From Pedobacter namyangjuensis (GTDB lineage: Bacteria; Bacteroidota; Bacteroidia; Sphingobacteriales; Sphingobacteriaceae), in NCBI RefSeq assembly GCF_003313325.1, contig NZ_QMHQ01000002.1, positions 744,001 through 808,000 of the forward strand: 64,000 nt of DNA, written 5' to 3'. Made by a program: the position numbers and the translations under genes. Shown piece after piece: positions 61,925 through 64,000 of this stretch. The stretch's first letter is position 1, and each line of letters starts with the position of its first letter. The notes under the pieces were generated by a model. That model worked only from the letters and a program-made list of their open reading frames with translations, had not been told where the DNA came from and did not search any database.

Positions 61925-63139
61925 TTAATAAAATCGGATGTCCAAATATTCCACCTCGCCTATTTTTTCCACTAGTCCAAGCCCATGAAAACCTAATGAC
62001 TTTCGCAATGAGGCAAGGTCGGTTACATCTAAGGAAAGGTCGTATTCCTCTGGACCAGCAAGATCAGTAGTGATGATCATTTTAGCACTATCTTCCAGGT
62101 ATCCAACCATTTTTTTAAGGTTGTAGCCTACAATCTCAAAATGCGGAAAATTGTCCGCCGATATACTGGAATGCTTGTCCTGCAATGGCTTGAAGGTATT
62201 TAGCCTAGCGTGATCTACTACGACCAGCTCCAGATAGCTTCCTTTCCTTTTAATCACTTTCGCATTAAATTTCATTGCATCCCCCATAAGTTCCATTATC
62301 ATATTCCGGCGAGGCTTGTTGGGAATAATCGTATTGGCGTATTTTCTAAACAGAAGGGTATCGGATTTTGCATCGAAATTAAAGTCTATAGTCTGATCCA
62401 GCCGAGCCATATCATTACTAATGAAACGAACGTTTCGACTGTAGTCTGTGAGGTAGTTCAATACATCTCCCAACGGTGTATTGCGTCTGGAAACACTTAC
62501 CAAATCGCCACCCTTGTTGGTGGAAGCACTTCCGGTCATGCTTCCTCCTCCCGTTGGGCCCACACTAAAGGTAAATACCGGAACAACAGATTTTAAAGGT
62601 ACGTTCTTAACAGCAGTTTTGGATAGGTCCGCCTTTGAACCTGTAGCGGATGAATCACCCTTTATGATGGCCGATAGAATCTCCGCACTTAAATCCTGAC
62701 CTAAGCCTGCCCACCTTACGATATTATTCTGATCGATAACTACGCTGTAAGGGATAAAAACAACCCCAAATCCTTTTTTTGTTGTACCGGTTGTATCCAA
62801 TAGATTCAAACCTTGCACCTGTTTCTTTGTACGGGCAAAAAACTTTTTCACTGTACTTTGAGGTTCGTCCGTGATAAGAGCAAATACTACATCGTTATTT
62901 TGATAGGTGGCAGCTAGTTGATTATAATGCGGGAAGTTTGCAATACAAGGCGCACACCAGGTTGCCCAAAAATCCAGCACGAGAATTTTTCCTTTATAAA
63001 ATCCTGGATCAGCGACTTTTCCCATATTCTGCTGAAAGATGACGGGAGGAGCAGGCTTGCCGACCAACGATGAAAGCTGAGCTTTACAAATAATTACAGT
63101 AAGGAATAGAAGAGCAGTAACAGAGATGATTTTTTTCAT
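61925..63139 (-). CDS. TlpA-type thioredoxin with C-terminal DUF3738-like domain
   Basis: 404 residues. Signal peptide (MKKIISVTALLFLTVIICKA). TlpA domain about 25-165 with DFWATWCAPCIANF (Cys62, Cys65) and FIPYSVVIDQ (cis-Pro region). After a Ser/Gly/Thr-rich linker, the C-terminal 190 residues carry FEIVGYNLKKMVGYLED and EEYDLSLDVTD, as in DUF3738. Same architecture as the TlpA protein of the SusCD locus at 38508. Periplasmic thiol-disulfide role. Confidence 0.87.
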   Translation of the reverse strand: MKKIISVTALLFLTVIICKAQLSSLVGKPAPPVIFQQNMGKVADPGFYKGKILVLDFWATWCAPCIANFPHYNQLAATYQNNDVVFALITDEPQSTVKKFFARTKKQVQGLNLLDTTGTTKKGFGVVFIPYSVVIDQNNIVRWAGLGQDLSAEILSAIIKGDSSATGSKADLSKTAVKNVPLKSVVPVFTFSVGPTGGGSMTGSASTNKGGDLVSVSRRNTPLGDVLNYLTDYSRNVRFISNDMARLDQTIDFNFDAKSDTLLFRKYANTIIPNKPRRNMIMELMGDAMKFNAKVIKRKGSYLELVVVDHARLNTFKPLQDKHSSISADNFPHFEIVGYNLKKMVGYLEDSAKMIITTDLAGPEEYDLSLDVTDLASLRKSLGFHGLGLVEKIGEVEYLDIRFY

Positions 63140-63374
63140 GATTTTTGAGTTTTTAACTTACGTAAAATAATTAACCGTTCAGCTCATAGACTTATACAAT
63201 TCAAGATGGTCAACTGACGCACAAAAATTTTACACTTTTCTTATTTCATCAAAGGGTTAGAACTATTAATTCCCCCTATATGTGTACAGTCGGCAATATT
63301 CACTGTTTATCATTCAAAGCTGTGCCAGACCCGGAAACTAAATCTAAGCACAAGAACGATCATGCTCTAATATC
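63140..63374. other. Gap between two TlpA-type genes
   Basis: 235 bp with no gene recognised; it should contain the promoter of the 61925-63139 gene. Confidence 0.4.
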
Positions 63375-64000
63375 TCATCTGACCAATTCGATCTGGTCGG
63401 ACAGCTCTTTTACAACCGCCTCATCACTGCCCAGATATCCTGTGGACTTAAACCTCATCCTGCCATTTTTGTCTACTACGATCTTGGTCGGAAGGCTCTG
63501 CAGCTTCAGTAGGGAAAACAGTTCAAATGCTTCCGGACTGTTCGTTTTGGGCTGATCAAATAGTACGTTGAAACTATACTTGTTCTCCTTCATATAACCG
63601 GAAACCCTTGCCGTGAGGCCATTGCGATTCTTCTCCGCCGTGTTTACAAAAAGAAACACTACATCCTGGCCTGCATATTTATCCACCAGTTTCTGCATTC
63701 CGGGAAATGACTGCTTACAGGGAAAGCACCACATTGCCCAAAAGTCCATCACCACCGTTTTTCCTTTGAGGTTTCCCAGGCTAACCTTTTTTCCGTTGGC
63801 GTCCGTAAGAATAAAATCAGGCATGGGCTCGTTGATCATCCTGCTATGCAGCTCTGAAGTTTCTCGCTTGCCCGCCTTGTCATAAAGGGTTGCCAATCTA
63901 ACTTCGTAGTTTTGGACTGTCCCCCCCAATGCCATAAAGCTCTCCCTAAAAGCTTCCGATATGTCCTGGTTAGCAGCTCCTCCGGAAATCGCCTCCTCTA
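63375..64000 (-). CDS. TlpA-like thiol-disulfide protein (5' end outside window)
   Basis: The frame is open through the window edge; 208 residues are visible. The thioredoxin domain has MPDFILTDANGKKVSLGNLK, VVMDFWAMWCFPCKQSF (active site C-F-P-C instead of C-G-P-C) and LPTKIVVDKNGRMRF. The visible N-terminal part (EEAISGGAANQDISEAFRES) is a helical segment of a longer protein, as in redoxins with a TlpA C-terminus. Same strand as the neighbouring TlpA-DUF3738 gene, 235 bp upstream of it. Confidence 0.82.
   Translation of the reverse strand, partial: EEAISGGAANQDISEAFRESFMALGGTVQNYEVRLATLYDKAGKRETSELHSRMINEPMPDFILTDANGKKVSLGNLKGKTVVMDFWAMWCFPCKQSFPGMQKLVDKYAGQDVVFLFVNTAEKNRNGLTARVSGYMKENKYSFNVLFDQPKTNSPEAFELFSLLKLQSLPTKIVVDKNGRMRFKSTGYLGSDEAVVKELSDQIELVR

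Noticed and set aside
1..64000. tRNA or rRNA genes
   Set aside because: No cloverleaf with a TTCGA arm in the right context and no rRNA-like stretch was seen on reading; a tRNA scan was not possible here.

Overview
The window looks like chromosome of a Sphingobacteriaceae-type Bacteroidota, probably Pedobacter or a close relative. This rests on SusC/SusD, GH97, RteC, DUF885, DUF6624, DUF6428 and DUF6965 families, the Bacteroidota-style CusA-TolC fusion, the absence of Shine-Dalgarno sequences, and promoter-like TAnnTTTG boxes. No rRNA, tRNA or CRISPR array was seen. The host backbone is moderately GC-rich; two stretches are clearly more AT-rich and look acquired.

Layout. 1-20 kb: APC permease (cut by the window edge) and DUF885 hydrolase, AraC regulator divergent from a GH97 glycosidase, a HExxH secreted protein, a receiver-like protein, an RteC regulator, a heavy-metal RND efflux operon with the RND pump fused to its TolC-like outer-membrane part, a gene broken by one in-frame stop, a DUF6624 protein, MsrA and an RRM protein. 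20.5-24.4 kb: an arsenic resistance operon (arsR, DUF6428, arsC-like, acr3) followed by a decayed IS110 element; the genes on both sides (a possible Hcp/TssD-like gene and a TPR gene) have lost their 5' ends. 24.9-40 kb: lipoprotein, DUF6965, S41 peptidase, SF2 helicase, Crp-like and LytTR regulators, then a locus of two divergent Crp-like proteins, a MauE/DoxX membrane protein and a small exported Cys protein facing a SusD-SusC-TlpA/DUF3738 operon.

40.6-57.3 kb is an AT-rich accessory island. Its first half (40.9-52.2 kb) reads as a defence island: XRE regulator, PUA/EVE-like HNH nuclease, a DUF4747 gene overlapping a multi-pass membrane protein, a Bcs1-like AAA+ ATPase, a TPR-DUF2971 protein, an opposing DUF6338 operon, candidate small RNAs with their own terminators, a decayed phospholipase-D-like gene and a second HNH nuclease. 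Its second half (52.7-57.0 kb) is a row of single-gene cassettes, all on the + strand, each followed by an about 130-bp imperfect palindrome whose ends match integron attC core sites. The cassettes carry a caspase-like protein, three unknown proteins and an SMI1/KNR4 immunity-type protein. No integron integrase lies in the window, so this would be a CALIN-type array in a phylum where integrons are seldom reported.

57.3-64 kb: a small secreted protein, a TPP-riboswitch-controlled operon (methyltransferase, AIR-synthase-like, ThiE-like, Trm112-like; genes overlapping), and two TlpA-type thiol-disulfide proteins, the last cut by the window edge. The most novel-looking items are the attC-like cassette array with a stand-alone caspase-like gene, the DUF4747/membrane/Bcs1-like block, and the riboswitch operon pairing a methyltransferase with a Trm112-like protein.
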